From NCBI RefSeq assembly GCF_900103915.1, contig NZ_FNIG01000001.1, positions 186,001-250,000 on the forward strand: a stretch of DNA of 64,000 bases. The letters run 5' to 3'. A program made the translations under genes and the position numbers. This DNA is from Tenuibacillus multivorans. GTDB taxonomy: Bacteria > Bacillota > Bacilli > Bacillales > Alkalibacillaceae. Shown here one piece after another: positions 1-8,786 of the stretch. Numbering within the stretch: position 1 is the first letter of the stretch; every line of letters starts with the position of its first letter. Below the pieces are notes generated by a model, which was not told the DNA's origin, ran no database searches, and saw only the letters and a list, made by a program, of their open reading frames with translations.

Positions 1-118
1 CGTTTGGACCTAAGATCGCCATGATTTCCCCTTGATGGACATCAAAGGAAATATCTTTAAGAACTTTAGTGTTCTTGAACGATTTCTGCAAATGTTCTAC
101 ACTTAAGACTTTTTCCAC
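1..118 (-). CDS. ABC transporter ATP-binding protein, N-terminal part (cut by window edge)
   Basis: This is the start of an ABC ATPase gene running off the left edge. It opens with GTG at 118, preceded by a GGGAGAGAG ribosome site. The visible 39 residues include VEHLQKSF, VLKDISFDVHQGEIMAILGPN, matching the usual first strands of ABC ATPases up to the Walker A loop, which is cut off. It lies 22 bases downstream of another ATPase gene in the same operon, so the exporter probably has two different ATPases, as in Ytr-type systems. The substrate cannot be told from this fragment. Confidence 0.8.
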   Translation of the reverse strand, partial: MEKVLSVEHLQKSFKNTKVLKDISFDVHQGEIMAILGPN

Positions 119-140
119 TAGACTCTCTCCCTTCACATGT

Positions 141-989
141 TTATATGAGCATCAATGAAATGGCGTCATTTAAATCAATGTGTTCCTTTTGTGACCATTT
201 CAGTTGGTGTCGCTTCAAGTATGCTTCAAGCTCTCGTTCTTGATTTGTGATCACTATCCGTTCACCTTTTCGTTTGACTTCGCCTGGTAATGTTTTATGA
301 GGCAGCGAATCAGCTAGCCAATATTGGGTGAAATAACGCGATAATTCATCTTTTTCATAATGTCCGATGATGTCTCCGTCCCGGATGATAGCAATCGTGT
401 CGGCTAATTTTCGGATTTCCTCCGTTTGGTGACTCGCTAGAATTAGTGTACGATGGCCTTCCTCCATCCATTCAACTAATATATCCATTAATAGATACTT
501 TGATGGAATATCCATATGAGAAGTAGGTTCGTCTAAAATCATAATATCTGGATTTCGTGGCAGCATTAACGCGAGTGCGAGTTTTTGCTGCATACCTTGT
601 GACATCTTACCATATTTTTTCGAAAGATTGACATTAAACATATCGACCATTTTGTTAAACCGTGATTCATCCCAATTCGGATAAAGGTTTGAAATGATTT
701 CTTTCAGTTGATGTCCATTAAAAGGATCATAACCCAATAAACGCTGAGGTAAATAAGCAACATGCTGTTTCCAGCTTTCATCCTCGCTGATATTCCGTTC
801 TAAAAGACGAATATCTCCTTGGTTAGGTTTCACTAAATTCATGAGCATCTTGAGTAACGTACTTTTTCCGGCCCCGTTATTTCCGACAATAGCGGTGACT
901 AGTCCTGGCTCAATCGATAAATTGAATGGTCCTAATTCGAAATCGTCAATGGTTTTATATAAATTCGAAACATCAATCACTGGTTTCAA
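141..989 (-). CDS. ABC transporter ATP-binding protein, YtrB-like
   Basis: ATPase subunit of an ABC exporter, 282 residues. Walker A GNNGAGKST is near residue 36, the signature is MSQGMQQKL near 128, and Walker B is IMILDEPTSHMD near 150, followed by a switch histidine in LASHQT. The C-terminal 70 residues extend past the ATPase core, as in YtrB/BcrA-type exporters. It follows the GntR regulator by 13 bases and lies in one operon with a permease. YtrB relatives respond to cell-envelope stress; that role is inferred from family and operon context only. Confidence 0.88.
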   Translation of the reverse strand: MKPVIDVSNLYKTIDDFELGPFNLSIEPGLVTAIVGNNGAGKSTLLKMLMNLVKPNQGDIRLLERNISEDESWKQHVAYLPQRLLGYDPFNGHQLKEIISNLYPNWDESRFNKMVDMFNVNLSKKYGKMSQGMQQKLALALMLPRNPDIMILDEPTSHMDIPSKYLLMDILVEWMEEGHRTLILASHQTEEIRKLADTIAIIRDGDIIGHYEKDELSRYFTQYWLADSLPHKTLPGEVKRKGERIVITNQERELEAYLKRHQLKWSQKEHIDLNDAISLMLI

Positions 990-1002
990 TGGTTTCCCTC
1001 CT

Positions 1003-1380
1003 TTAAGTATCTAATAATGATAGAAATAGTTTTTTGATTTGTTGTTTGGAATAATTATGCTGATACGCTGTTTCAATCGCTTCAGATAATGCACGCGAAA
1101 CAGAGTCTTGTTTAATCTCCTGTTTAATTGAAGGGTTCAAATCGGCTACAAACGTCCCCTTACCTTGTAATGTCTGGATAAAACCTTGATACTCAAGATT
1201 TTGATAGGCACGTCTGGTTGTAATGACACTCACCTCCAAATCCTTTGATAAGGCACGAATGGAAGGGAGTGATGTACCTGTTTGAAGCTGCCCGCTTGCA
1301 ATTAACGCTTTGATTTGATTTTCAATCTGGTGGTAAATTGGCTCTCGTGACTGTTGCGAAATCTTAATTGGAAGCTCCAT
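1003..1380 (-). CDS. GntR-family repressor, YtrA subfamily
   Basis: Short GntR regulator of 125 residues. The N-terminal winged helix spans about residues 8-78, with IYHQIENQIKALIASGQL and LPSIRALSKDLEVSVITTRRAY forming the helix-turn-helix. The short C-terminal tail has two helices and no large effector domain, which is typical of YtrA proteins. The start at 1380 is supported by GGGGGGAG seven bases upstream. It sits between the permease and ATPase genes and probably represses the operon through the palindrome at 2165-2192. B. subtilis ytrA is first in its operon; here the permease gene comes first. Confidence 0.88.
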   Translation of the reverse strand: MELPIKISQQSREPIYHQIENQIKALIASGQLQTGTSLPSIRALSKDLEVSVITTRRAYQNLEYQGFIQTLQGKGTFVADLNPSIKQEIKQDSVSRALSEAIETAYQHNYSKQQIKKLFLSLLDT

Positions 1381-1394
1381 AAGCTAACTCCCCC

Positions 1395-2123
1395 CTATGT
1401 TAAAAAGTCGACTTTTTCAATTTTCCTTAATGCGGCTTTTAGCCAACCGATGACACTCGTTATCGCAACCACAATCGAAATAATCGCGGTTTGTACCGGC
1501 CACTTGTCAGCTAAATATGTTGTGAAATGGATAATGCCTTCGCCGTAAGTGATGTAAACCACAGCAAAAACCGTTGAAAAGATAATTAAAAACACGGCAG
1601 AATATACAATTATCCTTTCAGTGGTCACATTATGGTCCCCAAGATCCGAGGCTGGAAAAATGGCACCGAATGCGACACCAAAACTAACCCATAGAATGAC
1701 AAAAGCGATGAACGAACTGACATCAAGAACACTTCTTAATTCCGGAGATAAATATAATAGACTCATGACAACTACTAAAAAAGGTATTAATTGCATTAGA
1801 AATATATAAAATCGGCTTTTAATTAATACTTCATTTTTGATCGGTAGCTGATGCATAAAAATAAACACTGGTGATACATATGTGTGCTCACTGACCTTTT
1901 CGTATTGAAAACCTTTTGGAATAGACCACATATAGCTATAACCAATTAAAATAATAAAAAAGACATCAATCCCCATATTGCTGTTATCAAAATAAGATTG
2001 AAATGAACTAATCATGATGAACAGAATCAAAAGGGTAGTAAATATTAAAAGTGTGATTCGTTTACTCCACGAACTTTTGAATTCAAATCGTGCTAATGCC
2101 CTAGCTTCCTTCCAGGTATTCAT
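1395..2123 (-). CDS. ABC-2 type membrane permease, first gene of the YtrA-regulated operon
   Basis: Integral membrane protein of 242 residues with about six hydrophobic segments, for example ITLLIFTTLLILFIMISSF near 22 and the last one near 210. It has no ATPase motifs. It begins the minus-strand operon permease, GntR, ATPase, ATPase and is most simply the membrane half of the exporter. The start at 2123 has an AAGGAGG site eight bases upstream. Sequence similarity to a named permease was not recognised, so the assignment rests on topology and neighbours. Confidence 0.75.
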   Translation of the reverse strand: MNTWKEARALARFEFKSSWSKRITLLIFTTLLILFIMISSFQSYFDNSNMGIDVFFIILIGYSYMWSIPKGFQYEKVSEHTYVSPVFIFMHQLPIKNEVLIKSRFYIFLMQLIPFLVVVMSLLYLSPELRSVLDVSSFIAFVILWVSFGVAFGAIFPASDLGDHNVTTERIIVYSAVFLIIFSTVFAVVYITYGEGIIHFTTYLADKWPVQTAIISIVVAITSVIGWLKAALRKIEKVDFLT

Positions 2124-2164
2124 TCAATTTAACCTCCTTACTAACTGTTATTCTGTTTATATCT

Positions 2165-2202
2165 ATATACACAGTATATACAGTGTGTATATTTAAAGTC
2201 AA
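2165..2202 (-). promoter_or_regulatory. Promoter with palindromic YtrA-type operator
   Basis: A perfect 9-base inverted repeat, ATATACACA (2165-2173) and TGTGTATAT (2184-2192), is separated by 10 bases. On the minus strand, -35 TTGACT (2197-2202) and -10 TATACT (2173-2178) are 18 bases apart, so the palindrome covers the spacer and -10. YtrA-type GntR proteins bind widely spaced inverted repeats of this kind. The site lies 42 bases upstream of the permease start. Confidence 0.8.
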
Positions 2203-2289
2203 TTATATTTTCAAATAAGTTTTATACAATTACCAAAACTTTCTTGAAATTGGGTTATAATATTCCCATAACAAAGGGAGGTAGAAGTT

Positions 2290-2808
2290 ATGAAAAGAGA
2301 AATTCGTTTATCCGAAAAATTGTTATTATCCGGTTTGAGTTTTATTCTATTATTTATGATTGTCCAGGACTGGGTATCTTTGGGGCCATTAAATGACATA
2401 CAAGCCATTTCAGAAGAACAAACGGTCGGAGAATTAGTAACCGTAACGTTAATCGGCGTTAGCCAGATCTTATTAATCATGGGGTTTGTCATATTTTTTA
2501 TGGGTAAAAGGTACCCGATCTGGGTGAAGTTATGGTTAGTGATTCACCAATCGTCAATATTTGTAGGAGCACTTTTTGCGTGGTGGATTCCATATCTGAC
2601 GGGGTATGGAGCAGAGGGGCGTGTGGAAAGATATGAAAGAATGTTCGGTGATACGCATTCATTTCTCCCTGAGATGAATGGACTTGTCCCAAATACGTTA
2701 CATACGATTTTTCATGTAACACTGCTTTTCTGTATCCTTATGACTGTGTATATCTTTATAACAGAAAAACGAAATAGAAAGCATATTGAGGTTAGTCAAG
2801 TTTCATAA
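2290..2808 (+). CDS. Unknown membrane protein with four predicted segments
   Basis: A 172-residue protein with hydrophobic stretches near residues 10-25, 50-70, 80-100 and 138-158. Between segments three and four a soluble loop carries a conserved-looking GDTHSFLPEMNGLVPNTLH sequence with several charged residues and a histidine. The start is preceded by GGGAGG at a good distance, and a TATAAT lies at 2256-2261. It is divergent from the YtrA operon and ends at a hairpin. No family was recognised. Confidence 0.75.
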   Translation: MKREIRLSEKLLLSGLSFILLFMIVQDWVSLGPLNDIQAISEEQTVGELVTVTLIGVSQILLIMGFVIFFMGKRYPIWVKLWLVIHQSSIFVGALFAWWIPYLTGYGAEGRVERYERMFGDTHSFLPEMNGLVPNTLHTIFHVTLLFCILMTVYIFITEKRNRKHIEVSQVS

Positions 2809-2816
2809 GGACGAAA

Positions 2817-2845
2817 ATTAAGGAGTGGGGTGACCACTCCTTAAT
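2817..2845. terminator. Bidirectional hairpin terminator
   Basis: A 12-bp perfect stem (ATTAAGGAGTGG / CCACTCCTTAAT) with a 5-base loop lies between two convergent genes. The U-run is better on the minus strand (TTTTC), so it probably serves the DUF1906 gene best. Confidence 0.8.
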
Positions 2846-2848
2846 CGC

Positions 2849-3616
2849 TTACCAGAGAAAATCAATCAATTCACTCTTAAATAGATTCGTATCAATATTA
2901 CACGTGTCGGCGTCAATCGCGTATTGCCAACCGTATGCCATCGCATTGTCAGGGGCTTGTGGTTGATAGTCAGGAGCATTTTCTTTCGTTGTCACTTCCA
3001 ATTGAGGGTAGGCTGACCATACAATCGTATTTTGCTGCACGTCATTTTTCATATCCTGATAGGCTGCATCGAGTTCACTTTCGCCATCAAAGACGCCGTA
3101 GATACCCGGGTAGTAAGCTGATTCAGCTAATTGGTCATACCAACCTTCTATAAAGACTGAATCAACGGGGTAACTTGGTTCAATATCAACAAATAATGCG
3201 ACACCCTCAGGCACACCTAAGTTTTTAGCGTATTGAATCGCCTGTTTAGCATGCTCGATACCATGATCATAGCCGACAGCTTCATTCACGTGATTATAGA
3301 TGAGTAGAATGCTAATGTCATTTTGATGAAGATAGTCAACCTCATTAGAATCAAGCCCAACGGAAACATCTTCGCGGTCACCTAAATAACGTCCCCAAAC
3401 TTCTGGTTCCCCAAAATTTTGCGTCACACAAGCGTACATATTTTCATCGGTGTAACTAGCCGAGTCTACACCCCATATGATTTCACTTTGATTTGAAGTG
3501 TCGGAATCTTCATCATCTCCGTTTCCAAAAGCAGTGTATAAGATGAGAGGGATAGCAAAAAGGGCAATAATCGCTATAATCGTGAAAATTTCATATACCC
3601 AATTTGATCTCCACAT
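2849..3616 (-). CDS. DUF1906 glycoside-hydrolase-like protein, membrane anchored
   Basis: Secreted or membrane-anchored protein of about 255 residues. One transmembrane segment (IFTIIAIIALFAIPLILY) follows a short basic N-terminus, then a DUF1906 (Rv2525c-like) TIM-barrel domain with IIWGVDSASY, FGEPEVWGRYLGD, GVALFVDIEPSY and YGVFDGES. The acidic residues in VDIEP are where family members place catalytic-like residues. The reading frame is open to a GTG at 3652, but GGAGGG lies inside that extension, so the start is ATG at 3616 or TTG at 3625. Such proteins are thought to act on cell-wall glycans; activity is unproven. Confidence 0.8.
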   Translation of the reverse strand: MWRSNWVYEIFTIIAIIALFAIPLILYTAFGNGDDEDSDTSNQSEIIWGVDSASYTDENMYACVTQNFGEPEVWGRYLGDREDVSVGLDSNEVDYLHQNDISILLIYNHVNEAVGYDHGIEHAKQAIQYAKNLGVPEGVALFVDIEPSYPVDSVFIEGWYDQLAESAYYPGIYGVFDGESELDAAYQDMKNDVQQNTIVWSAYPQLEVTTKENAPDYQPQAPDNAMAYGWQYAIDADTCNIDTNLFKSELIDFLW

Positions 3617-3774
3617 AAAGGACAAAAACCCTCCTTTCATTCCTGTTGCCACCTTATTGAATGAGAGGGGTTTTTGTGTGGGCTTTTTCCTAACATATTA
3701 TTCCGCTCAAAAGCATATATTTTATTGACAATTGGACAAGTCATCTGGTCAAAAATCTTAAGGGAGGAATGATG

Positions 3775-5295
3775 ATGACGTATGCATTTCCCAACACAGA
3801 TGGTGCAGTCATAAATTTTAAAGGTCGTTATGAAAACTATATTAATGGAAAGTGGAGACCGCCTGTAAATGGGCAATATTTTGAGAATGTGACACCCATT
3901 ACGGGTAAAGCATTCTGTGAGGTACCGCGCTCGACTAAGGAGGATATAGAACTGGCATTAGACGCGGCACATGCAGCGAAGGATGAGTGGCGTAAGACCT
4001 CGGTTGCCGAACGAGCTAACATGTTAAATAAAATAGCAGACCGTATTGAAGAAAATCTAGAGATGCTTGCCGTAGCCGAAAGCTGGGAAAATGGTAAAGC
4101 GGTTCGCGAAACATTAAATGCGGACTTGCCATTAGCTGTTGATCACTTCCGCTATTTTGCAGGTGCGATCCGTGCCCAAGAAGGATCTATTGGAGAAATC
4201 AACCACGATACAGTCGCGTATCATTTTCACGAACCCATTGGGGTAGTGGGTCAAATTATTCCGTGGAACTTTCCGATTTTAATGGCGACTTGGAAGCTAG
4301 CGCCAGCTTTAGCGACAGGTAACTGCGTCGTGCTTAAACCTGCCGAACAAACACCTTCTTCCATTTTAGTTTTAATGGAGTTGATTGAAGACCTAATCCC
4401 GGCCGGCGTCCTCAATATCGTCAATGGTTTAGGCCTTGAAACCGGTAAACCACTCGCACAAAATCCACGCGTTGACAAAGTTGCCTTTACCGGTGAAACA
4501 ACAACTGGACGCTTGATCATGCAATATGCTTCACAATCTTTAATTCCAGTCACTCTTGAGCTTGGTGGAAAATCGCCAAACATATTCTTTAGAGATGTCA
4601 TGGATGAAGATGACGACTTTTTAGATAAGGCAATTGAAGGCCTGGTCATGTTTGCGCTAAACCAGGGAGAAGTTTGCACATGTCCGTCACGCGCGTTGAT
4701 TCATGAAGATATTTATGACGAATTTATGGAGCGCGCTATTGAGCGAGTTAAAGCCATTTCTACAGATAACCCACTTAATCCGAATACGATGATGGGAGCG
4801 CAGGCTTCCAATGAGCAGCTTGAGAAAATTTTATCTTATCTCGATATTGGAAAACAAGAAGGAGCGGAATGCCTCATCGGTGGGGAACGTAATATGAAAG
4901 ACGGTGACTTCGCGGATGGCTATTACGTAAAACCGACCATCTTTAAAGGCCATAACAAAATGCGCATTTTCCAAGAAGAAATTTTCGGCCCCGTATTGGC
5001 AGTCACAACATTTAAAAATGACGCCGAAGCACTCGAGATTGCGAACGACACCCTGTATGGTCTAGGTGCAGGCGTTTGGACACGCAATATCAATAAAGCC
5101 TATCGCTTCGGACGGGGCATTCAGGCTGGACGTGTTTGGACGAACTGCTACCATGACTACCCGGCACATGCCGCATTCGGTGGTTATAAAATGTCCGGTT
5201 TCGGTCGTGAAAACCACAAGATGATGCTCAGTCACTACCAGCAAACGAAAAACATGCTCGTTAACTACAGCCCACAAAAATTAGGTTTCTTCTAG
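3775..5295 (+). CDS. NAD-dependent aldehyde dehydrogenase, ExaC/AcoD type
   Basis: Oxidises aldehydes, most likely acetaldehyde, to acids with NAD+. The protein is about 506 residues. The nucleotide fold carries GQIIPWNFP and FTGETTTGR; the catalytic glutamate lies in LELGGKSPN near 270, and the catalytic cysteine in [11 protein letters not shown] near 305. The C-terminus [15 protein letters not shown] is characteristic of this subgroup. Three ATG codons overlap at 3769-3777; the third is best spaced from GGGAGG. A DUF779 gene follows by 61 bases, the usual partner of this subgroup. Confidence 0.9.
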   Translation: MTYAFPNTDGAVINFKGRYENYINGKWRPPVNGQYFENVTPITGKAFCEVPRSTKEDIELALDAAHAAKDEWRKTSVAERANMLNKIADRIEENLEMLAVAESWENGKAVRETLNADLPLAVDHFRYFAGAIRAQEGSIGEINHDTVAYHFHEPIGVVGQIIPWNFPILMATWKLAPALATGNCVVLKPAEQTPSSILVLMELIEDLIPAGVLNIVNGLGLETGKPLAQNPRVDKVAFTGETTTGRLIMQYASQSLIPVTLELGGKSPNIFFRDVMDEDDDFLDKAIEGLVMFALNQGEVCTCPSRALIHEDIYDEFMERAIERVKAISTDNPLNPNTMMGAQASNEQLEKILSYLDIGKQEGAECLIGGERNMKDGDFADGYYVKPTIFKGHNKMRIFQEEIFGPVLAVTTFKNDAEALEIANDTLYGLGAGVWTRNINKAYRFGRGIQAGRVWTNCYHDYPAHAAFGGYKMSGFGRENHKMMLSHYQQTKNMLVNYSPQKLGFF

Positions 5296-5356
5296 GTTAT
5301 CAAGAAAAACTTGCATGAATATAATGTAGTAATATTTTTGAAAGGTGAGTGCTACC

Positions 5357-5713
5357 ATGGTTGAACGTGTCACAGCGACTGACACCACGTTGGAACTGAT
5401 TGAATTACTGAGAAACAAACACGGCCCGATCATCTTTCATCAGTCAGGTGGTTGCTGTGATGGCAGCTCACCGATGTGCTATCCGGAAGGCGACCTGATG
5501 ATCGGTGACCAAGATGTGTATTTAGGAGAAATCGGTGGTGCACCATTTTACATCCACCGAAACCAATTTGAGTACTGGAAACACACCCAGCTGATTATTG
5601 ATGTTGTCGATGGCCGCGGCGGCATGTTCTCGCTCGAAGGAGTCGAGGGCAAACGATTCCTTACCCGATCCCGTGCATTCTCTGATAAAGAATATCGTGA
5701 ATTACAAAAATGA
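5357..5713 (+). CDS. DUF779 family protein
   Basis: Small protein of about 118 residues, widely found beside ExaC-type aldehyde dehydrogenases. It has a HQSGGCCDGSSPMCYPEG motif with three cysteines near residue 33, which could bind metal or a substrate thiol. The frame extends to GTG 5345, but the ATG at 5357 with AAAGGTG upstream is preferred. It ends four bases before a terminator, so it closes the two-gene operon. The biochemical role of DUF779 is unknown; a supporting role in aldehyde or alcohol oxidation is inferred from linkage. Confidence 0.87.
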   Translation: MVERVTATDTTLELIELLRNKHGPIIFHQSGGCCDGSSPMCYPEGDLMIGDQDVYLGEIGGAPFYIHRNQFEYWKHTQLIIDVVDGRGGMFSLEGVEGKRFLTRSRAFSDKEYRELQK

Positions 5714-5715
5714 TT

Positions 5716-5749
5716 AAACGCCTCGCGCTTTGGTGCGCAAGGCGTTTTT
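5716..5749 (+). terminator. Rho-independent terminator of the ALDH-DUF779 operon
   Basis: Stem AAACGCCTCGCGC / GCGCAAGGCGTTT with one C-A mismatch and a TTTTT tail, just after the DUF779 stop. Confidence 0.9.
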
Positions 5750-5873
5750 CATTTAGTTTCCGATTGGTTTTTGTATTAATTCGCTCGGCATGGGGTTCCA
5801 GGTGCTCGGCAATAAGATTCTAATTGATTAATACTGGCTCAATTTACTTTCAACTAGAGAAAAACGTCCTGTT

Positions 5874-6872
5874 TTAAAAGAATTCTTCTAGGTATTCATA
5901 ATGAGTATTGTGTTTATAATTTAGACTGTAAAGATTTTCACCATGTTTTAGTTTACCCAATATTTGAACACCACTTGTCGCCCCCAACACCTTCCTCGTC
6001 GAGCTCCCCGACTCGATTCCAAGCCACCACATCGCGCTACTTGTCGAAATCGTATCGCCTATTAGTAAAAAGTGGTCCCTTAGGGCGTATTCATGTGCGT
6101 AGCGTGCACGTTTTCCACAATTTAAGCATCGCCACCAACCGTTATAGCGGATCATACCTAACTGTTTACAGTTCATGCACATCGTACCAGAGGATAGATG
6201 ACTAGCTTCTATTCCTGTTCTCCCTGCAATATTTGGAATTAAAGGGGTATGCTCCTTTTTCATGATTCCCTCTAAACCATGCATTTGCCTCAGAGTCAAA
6301 ATGTCATTATTAAAATGATTTTCAAGCTGGTCCACTCGCTCAGATAATTTGTGGGCACGAATGATACGTGTTTCGTTAGATGGAACTTTTAAATTGGCAG
6401 CCGGGTGAGTAAATACAACAAGGTGCCTCAATGGAATATTAAAAAAACCTTATTCCATCAACCAATCTTGTAATAACAGAGACTGCGTTCCTACCTGGGA
6501 GATTGGGTCTTTAAAAACGTCCTCTCGGCCATCTTTCACCCTTGTCATCTGTCCTGTTACAGGGTCAATCGAAATAATTCCATCCATATTCTTGACTTCA
6601 ACTAGTAGGAAAAATCTTGGGTTCATAATCAAGGAATCAATTTGAAAGGCTTTGCCAAGGTGGTATAATCGAAGGCCATTGACAACAGAAAAGCGGTTCT
6701 GTTGGGAGAAATTCAAATGATATTGGAGCGTTTTTTCGCCATAAAAGCCACTATAATAAGCTGATTTCTGATTCTGAACTTTAGAATAATATGGAGATTG
6801 TTTAGGAAGTCGGTTAAGGAGCGCTGTACAAATCAAAAGACCAATCGGAATTTCGAATGCTTTGACAACCAA
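5874..6872 (-). pseudogene. NERD-domain protein interrupted by one in-frame stop codon
   Basis: Two open segments lie in the same frame, separated by a single TAA (6450-6452). The upstream part (TTG 6872, 140 residues) is a NERD nuclease-related domain with YSGFYGEKTL, FQIDSLIMNPRFFLLVEVKN and a D...E.K pattern. After LLLQDWLME, stop, the frame continues GFFNIPLRHLVVFTHPA without any gap. The downstream part (185 residues) ends in a zinc-ribbon-like CMNCKQ..CLNCGKR segment. Together they would form a normal full-length NERD protein of about 330 residues. This is a nonsense mutation, a sequencing error or readthrough. A short N-terminal fragment could still be made. Confidence 0.85.
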
Positions 6873-6964
6873 TAGAACATCACCTCTTGAATGGAGAATA
6901 AAGGGGGGTTGTGTGGACCATAGTAATTTTATTAAAATACAAACTGTTTATAGTGTCAAATCTT

Positions 6965-6994
6965 TTGACAATTTTCAAAAAATACACGTAAACT
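6965..6994 (+). promoter_or_regulatory. Sigma-A-like promoter for the small ORF at 7028
   Basis: TTGACA (6965-6970) and TAAACT (6989-6994) are separated by 18 bases and lie 34 bases before the GTG start of the small membrane protein gene. Confidence 0.5.
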
Positions 6995-7027
6995 ATGAAT
7001 ATGATTTTTAAAAATGAGGTGATCGCG

Positions 7028-7174
7028 GTGAATATTGTGCTATATGTATTGGCCATAATAGTTCTTGTTATAGCCGCAACCCTTCTTTACAAATGGATGC
7101 ATAACTTGTTTGAGGTACGAAAAAAAGAGCTGAACATTAATGAGGATAAATCCCGTCACGTTAATAGTAAGTAA
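7028..7174 (+). CDS. Small single-span membrane protein (48 residues)
   Basis: A short gene starting with GTG, preceded by GAGGTGATC at suitable spacing. The product begins MNIVLYVLAIIVLVIAATLL, one membrane span, followed by a basic then acidic tail ending DKSRHVNSK. It has its own likely promoter and lies 68 bases before the FrnE-like gene. No family was recognised. The ribosome site, the promoter and the clean membrane segment make it more than a chance frame. Confidence 0.6.
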   Translation: MNIVLYVLAIIVLVIAATLLYKWMHNLFEVRKKELNINEDKSRHVNSK

Positions 7175-7242
7175 GCATTTCAATTGATTTTGAATTAATT
7201 TTATACAATAATTGCACTGAAAATGATTGTGGAGGTTAAAAC

Positions 7243-7956
7243 ATGAATGTTGAAATTTGGTCAGATGTCGTTTGTCCCTTTTGCTATATTGGAAGAAGAC
7301 GTCTGGAACAAGCGATGAACCAGTTTGAACATGATGATAAAGTATCATTAACATATAAAAGCTATCAATTAGATCCAAATGCGGAGAAGGATCCAGGCTA
7401 TGATATTCATGAAATGTTAGCGACCAAGTACGGTGTGCCGTATGAAGAAGGTAAGAAAATGAATGATCGTATGGCCGAGCAGGCAAAAGAAGTCGGCCTT
7501 GAGTTTAACTTAGATCAAGTGATCCCAACGAATACTGAAGACGCACATCGATTAAGTCACTACGCAAATGAACACGGAAAAATGTATGCATTGATGGAAA
7601 ACATGATGCGAGCTTACTTCACAGATGGTCAAAACGTTGGTGACCATAACGTATTAGCTGACCTTGCTGAAGAGGTCGGCCTGAATAGAGAAGAGGCTTT
7701 AGAAGTCCTCAAAACAAGTAAACATAAGCGCGAAGTTGCGAATAACCAACAAGAAGCGATGCAAATCGGCGTTCAAGGTGTTCCATTTTTCGTTTTTAAT
7801 GAAAAATACGCTGTTTTCGGTGCACAGCCAACAGATGTTTTTCTTGAAGTGTTAGAAAAGGTTTATGAAGAAGAAAAAAGTGAACCAAAAATTCAAGTTC
7901 TTAATGGAAAGAAATCCCAAACAGAATATTGTGATGATGATTCATGTTCGACGTAA
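7243..7956 (+). CDS. DsbA-family FrnE-like oxidoreductase
   Basis: Thioredoxin-fold protein of 237 residues. The CPFC redox motif lies at residues 10-13 in SDVVCPFCYIGRRRLEQA. A helical insertion follows, and the cis-proline region is GVQGVPFFVFNEKYAVFGAQP near 180. There is no signal peptide, so it works in the cytosol. The family includes FrnE of Deinococcus, a cytosolic disulfide isomerase. The tail EYCDDDSCST adds two extra cysteines, similar to FrnE tails with extra redox cysteines. It has a good GGAGG site and a terminator just downstream. Confidence 0.88.
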   Translation: MNVEIWSDVVCPFCYIGRRRLEQAMNQFEHDDKVSLTYKSYQLDPNAEKDPGYDIHEMLATKYGVPYEEGKKMNDRMAEQAKEVGLEFNLDQVIPTNTEDAHRLSHYANEHGKMYALMENMMRAYFTDGQNVGDHNVLADLAEEVGLNREEALEVLKTSKHKREVANNQQEAMQIGVQGVPFFVFNEKYAVFGAQPTDVFLEVLEKVYEEEKSEPKIQVLNGKKSQTEYCDDDSCST

Positions 7957-7960
7957 AAAT

Positions 7961-7994
7961 AAATTCCCCAGGTCAGCTGGGGAATTTATTTTTT
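7961..7994. terminator. Terminator shared by convergent genes
   Basis: An 11-bp perfect stem AAATTCCCCAG / CTGGGGAATTT with a 5-base loop, followed by ATTTTTT on the plus strand. It overlaps the end of the GDSL hydrolase gene on the other strand. Confidence 0.9.
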
Positions 7995-8655
7995 AATACT
8001 CCTTCTCTTTAAAAATAGCACGTTCTAAAGGTCCATATCCAGTCTGAACGGTCGCTTCTGAAATGACCTCGTAACCGTATTTATTTGGATGAAGTCCCCC
8101 AAACGATAACAAATGATCACCAGCGTAAATAAAATAAGGGTATATATCGACAAACGCGATATGATCATCAGAAAAGGATAATAAAATATCGTTAAAACGT
8201 TGCACCCAAAAATCACTATAAGAAAGTTTAGGAAATGGATTATAGAGGCCGATTAGGCGGATGATATATGGGGTCGGATACATCGATTTAAGAAACTGAA
8301 TTTCTGCTAAAATGGCCATCATATTTTGGTAAAACTGTAACGATGCTTCATTAAAGACGTTTGGATTATAGGTTTTGGCAAAAATCTTATTAGCTCGTAG
8401 AAGATCGTTACCACCTATTGTAATCGTTATAATATTGGCAGTCATCAGTCGTGATTGCACTCGATCATCCTGTATTAGATACAACAAATCGTCGCTCGTT
8501 AATTTATTTTTTGCAAAAACTTCAGTTCGAACAGGGTGATTGAGTACTTCTACGGTTCGCTGAGCATAACGATTGACGTAGCCTTTAGATAAATAATTTC
8601 CAATTCCGACCGTTAATGAGTCACCGATTGCCTTATATATGATCAAATCATTCAT
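7993..8655 (-). CDS. GDSL/SGNH-family lipase or esterase
   Basis: Serine hydrolase of about 220 residues. Block I is YKAIGDSLTVGIG near the N-terminus (catalytic Ser), block III is ITIGGNDLLRANK (Gly, Asn), and block V is FGGLHPNKYGYEV (catalytic Asp/His region). No clear signal peptide is seen when the start is taken at ATG 8655. The frame is open to 8700, but GGGAGG lies just before 8658 and fixes the later start. B. subtilis has similar proteins thought to be spore-germination or cell-wall esterases; substrate unknown. Confidence 0.85.
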   Translation of the reverse strand: MNDLIIYKAIGDSLTVGIGNYLSKGYVNRYAQRTVEVLNHPVRTEVFAKNKLTSDDLLYLIQDDRVQSRLMTANIITITIGGNDLLRANKIFAKTYNPNVFNEASLQFYQNMMAILAEIQFLKSMYPTPYIIRLIGLYNPFPKLSYSDFWVQRFNDILLSFSDDHIAFVDIYPYFIYAGDHLLSFGGLHPNKYGYEVISEATVQTGYGPLERAIFKEKEY

Positions 8656-8721
8656 CATTTCCCTCCCAAAACAACCATTTAGTGAGTAGATATCAAACAA
8701 GCCTCACTACATATTTCAAAC

Positions 8722-8759
8722 AAAAAAGCTGTCTCTTATCATTAAATGTAAGAGACAGC
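8722..8759 (-). terminator. Terminator of the Met/Asn/Pro-repeat protein gene
   Basis: An 11-bp perfect stem GCTGTCTCTTA / TAAGAGACAGC, followed on the minus strand by TTTTTTG. Confidence 0.9.
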
Positions 8760-8786
8760 GAGAGGGAATGGGTATTTACCACGTCT

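Noticed and set aside
5874-6431. Separate gene starting at TTG 6431
   Set aside because: It lies in the same frame as the NERD gene and continues it across a single stop, with no ribosome site of its own.
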